In this document: positions 25,183-26,217 of the stretch, piece by piece
Position numbering within the stretch: the stretch's first letter is position 1
Layout of the letters: each line of letters opens with the position of its first letter
Assembly: GCA_035267785.1 (NCBI GenBank)
Contig: DATFLL010000054.1
Span: 1 to 26,217 of the forward strand
Direction of reading: 5' to 3'
From: DATFLL01 sp035267785
Lineage (GTDB): Bacteria > Pseudomonadota > Gammaproteobacteria > DATFLL01
DNA length: 26,217 nucleotides
Translations under genes and position numbers: made by a program
Notes under the pieces: model-generated
Databases searched by the model: none
What the model was told of the DNA's origin: nothing
What the model saw: the letters and a program-made list of their open reading frames with translations, nothing else

Positions 25183-25268
25183 ATATAACACCGGGCGTCC
25201 ATTTCGCAACTGCCTGAACCGCGGAGAAAAAACGCATTTCCTCTCCCGGTCCCGGGTGCGTGTTATAC
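25183..25268 (+). repeat. Attachment-site-like inverted repeat (possible degenerate attC)
   Basis: TATAACAC (25184-25191) is the exact inverse of GTGTTATA (25260-25267). Inside, CCGGG (25191-25195) can pair with CCCGG (25251-25255). Read as attC boxes, the ends are ATATAAC and GTTATAC. Each departs from the RYYYAAC/GTTRRRY consensus at one position, and the changes are compensatory. The 86-base span is within attC size range. It could also be an unrelated palindrome. Confidence 0.35.
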
Positions 25269-25287
25269 CGCAAATCCACGGTCTAAT

Positions 25288-25315
25288 TTGATCATGTGGC
25301 AATTCGCAGTATATT
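25288..25315 (+). promoter_or_regulatory. Candidate cassette promoter (Pc-like)
   Basis: TTGATC (25288-25293) and TATATT (25310-25315) are 16 bases apart and point to the cassette. They match the sigma-70 consensus at four and five positions. The predicted start of transcription would be about 45 bases before the leader ORF. It is the best promoter-like sequence I find in the right-hand kilobase. It was read by eye. Confidence 0.5.
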
Positions 25316-25369
25316 TACAGAAAGAACGAGAACAGCCACGTCGTATCCGCCTGAATTAAGGGAGCTTTT

Positions 25370-25429
25370 ATGCAAGGGAGCATTGCGAGTCCGGAATTAT
25401 CAGTACTTGAGACGTTCAATTATCGTTAG
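25370..25429 (+). CDS. 19-codon leader ORF ending at the recombination core site
   Basis: ATG at 25370 with an AAGGGAG ribosome site 5 bases upstream opens a frame of 19 sense codons. The product, MQGSIASPELSVLETFNYR, ends at TAG in the core site. The TAG (25427-25429) directly touches the ATG (25430) of the cassette gene, which has no ribosome site of its own. Class 1 integrons have a short attI1 ORF that raises translation of such cassettes, so this may be an equivalent. The peptide itself resembles nothing I know. Expression is inferred. Confidence 0.5.
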   Translation: MQGSIASPELSVLETFNYR

Positions 25430-26078
25430 ATGCTCATGGAAACCATAGATCAACGCCGTCTCGATCATGCCGAACAGACAATCCGTAAGGGTCTGGAGGC
25501 AATCGGCAGTGATCCACAAAATGGATACTACTGGGTATGGTCCGGTCATATGCTGAAAGCTGCAACACTACTCAAGTACGACCAACCCCAGGCTGAAACC
25601 GTAATGCGGAGCCTTGTGCAAAATACAATTCGACACTTCTCTTCACACGACTCCCCTCTTGCATTAACGAAACAAAACGAACTCATCCTTTTGTCCATAC
25701 TGACGGGAGACACAGAAGATGCAAGGAGGATAGCTCAACTTAAAGCTACCGAAGAACACAATCATCCTTTTGATGTCGTGCTAAATCGAAAGCTCCGGCA
25801 TGCGCTTGGTGTTGCTGACGCAAACCATGCTTTGTCCTATCAGGCATCAACCCATGAAGCAGGGTTCTTCGTAGATATAGATAAAGTCGCGAATAGAGAA
25901 AAGACTGACTTTTCGAACACAGACATGTATTGGAAAGCCACTCGGAAAAAACGATATGAGAACACCATCTTTGGCCAGAAAAATATATTCCGTGAAGTAC
26001 TTGAAAAACTACAACGCATCTAACAACGGGTTCCAGGCGACGTCGGCGCTAACGCGCCGCCGCGCCTGAACCCGGCCG
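25426..26078 (+). mobile_element. Integron gene cassette (one ORF plus attC)
   Basis: The unit begins after the G of GTTAGATGC (25425-25433) and ends after the G of the GTTAGAA core box (26078-26084). These are the positions where integron integrases exchange strands. It is 653 bases long, with one ORF filling it in the direction of the array and the attC overlapping the stop codon. It is much more AT-rich than the neighbouring chromosome. All these are standard features of mobile gene cassettes. Confidence 0.8.
25430..26023 (+). CDS. Cassette-encoded protein of unknown function
   Basis: This soluble, mostly helical protein of 197 residues has no signal peptide or membrane segment. Distinctive parts are AEQTIRKGLEAIGSDP, YYWVWSGHMLKAATLL, NELILLSILTGDTEDARRIA and a C-terminal half rich in Lys, Asn and Tyr. 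I do not recognise a family. The helix-rich layout with a LLTGD..AR stretch faintly resembles some polyimmunity-type immunity proteins, but this is speculation. It starts in the core site, where ATG 25430 or 25436 is possible, and lacks a ribosome site. Its stop codon lies in the attC R'' box. The AT-rich codon use, with many AAA, AAT and ATA codons, marks it as acquired. Confidence 0.8.
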   Translation: MLMETIDQRRLDHAEQTIRKGLEAIGSDPQNGYYWVWSGHMLKAATLLKYDQPQAETVMRSLVQNTIRHFSSHDSPLALTKQNELILLSILTGDTEDARRIAQLKATEEHNHPFDVVLNRKLRHALGVADANHALSYQASTHEAGFFVDIDKVANREKTDFSNTDMYWKATRKKRYENTIFGQKNIFREVLEKLQRI

Positions 26079-26084
26079 TTAGAA
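26018..26084 (+). other. Integron attC site
   Basis: The site is 67 bases long. The R'' box ATCTAAC (26018-26024) fits RYYYAAC exactly. The R' box GTTAGAA (26078-26084) fits GTTRRRY except its last base. Between them GGGTTCCAGGCG pairs with CGCCTGAACCC leaving one unpaired C, and GGCGC pairs with GCGCC around a TAAC loop. Complementary arms with a few extrahelical bases on one side are what makes a folded attC strand recognisable to IntI. The size is at the short end of the attC range. Confidence 0.88.
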
Positions 26085-26126
26085 GGCAAAAAACCATAGC
26101 TGAAGTGCTTGGGAGGATCTAAAACA

Positions 26127-26217
26127 ATGTTTTGGAAAAAGAAGAAAGAAGCTAATAAATCGAAGCACGTTTTGCTAATTGAAACGCATCTTTCAGGCGG
26201 AATGCCCTTGATTAAGG
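26127..26217 (+). CDS. Start of a second cassette gene, cut by the window end
   Basis: ATG at 26127 follows GGAGG (26112-26116) by 10 bases and opens a frame that runs to the last base of the window. The first 30 residues are MFWKKKKEANKSKHVLLIET, then HLSGGMPLIK. The start is lysine-rich with the AT-rich codons of the previous cassette gene. It lies 48 bases after the attC crossover point, the normal place for the next cassette ORF. Too little is visible to name a family. Unlike the first cassette it has its own ribosome site. Confidence 0.65.
   Translation, partial: MFWKKKKEANKSKHVLLIETHLSGGMPLIK

Larger units (their letters stand above)
25128..25369. other. AT-richer junction region between chromosome and cassettes
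   Basis: This segment lies between the last ordinary chromosomal gene and the leader ORF. It carries a small palindrome CTGTTATACAG (25145-25155), a large inverted repeat with att-like ends (25183-25268) and a candidate promoter (25288-25315). No integrase-like open frame is present on either strand; the longest minus-strand frame here is about 90 codons and has no tyrosine-recombinase residues. Confidence 0.6.

Noticed and set aside
25030..25302. Minus-strand 90-codon ORF as an integrase remnant
   Set aside because: It shows none of the tyrosine-recombinase residues and largely overlaps the end of a plus-strand gene.
25425..25433. Full attC ending at the left core site GTTAGATGC
   Set aside because: No RYYYAAC box with complementary arms is found at a suitable distance upstream, so this is better read as an attI-like or secondary-site junction than as a second attC.

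Overview
The window looks like the chromosome of a high-GC gammaproteobacterium. It has the mreBCD-mrdA-rodA elongasome operon divergent from gatCAB, a redox-regulated Hsp33, and gamma-type protein sequences throughout. A Chromatiales/Ectothiorhodospiraceae-like host with trehalose as compatible solute would fit, but that placement is inference. All 26 kb except the last ~1 kb is GC-rich and tightly packed. I see no rRNA, tRNA, CRISPR array or insertion sequence.

Layout. 53-5566 (minus): mreB, mreC, mreD, mrdA (PBP2) and rodA, the rod-shape machinery; mreC appears to start at a non-canonical AUC codon. 5700-9124 (plus): gatC, gatA and gatB, the Asp-tRNA(Asn)/Glu-tRNA(Gln) amidotransferase. 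9173-10054: hslO (Hsp33). 10417-13745 (plus): small and accessory genes, namely a LapA-like membrane protein, a 53-residue lysine-rich protein whose stop codon lies inside its terminator, a YrhK-like membrane protein, an SDR oxidoreductase, a cysteine-containing hypothetical protein and a beta-carbonic anhydrase. 13791-14231 (minus): a universal stress protein with an FNR/ANR-type site upstream. 14326-21021 (minus): a four-gene trehalose operon (DUF5752-like, treT, treZ, treY) holding two independent routes to trehalose. 21226-25127 (plus): a TetR regulator, a methyltransferase, a cysteine phosphatase-like protein, a periplasmic coiled-coil protein, a SnoaL-like protein and a small membrane protein.

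The right end (about 25130-26217) is different: AT-rich, with foreign-looking codon use. It carries a convincing integron attC site (26018-26084) directly after an unrecognised 197-residue ORF, a matching core site GTTAGATGC at 25425-25433 where that ORF starts, and the beginning of a second cassette that runs off the window. Upstream of the first cassette are a candidate sigma-70 promoter and a 19-codon leader ORF with a good Shine-Dalgarno. The leader's stop codon abuts the cassette gene's ATG, an arrangement like the attI1 leader ORF of class 1 integrons. No integrase gene is present on the left side where it would normally be. This is either the edge of a chromosomal integron that has lost or displaced intI, or a cassette cluster lacking an integrase. 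It is the most interesting part of the window.
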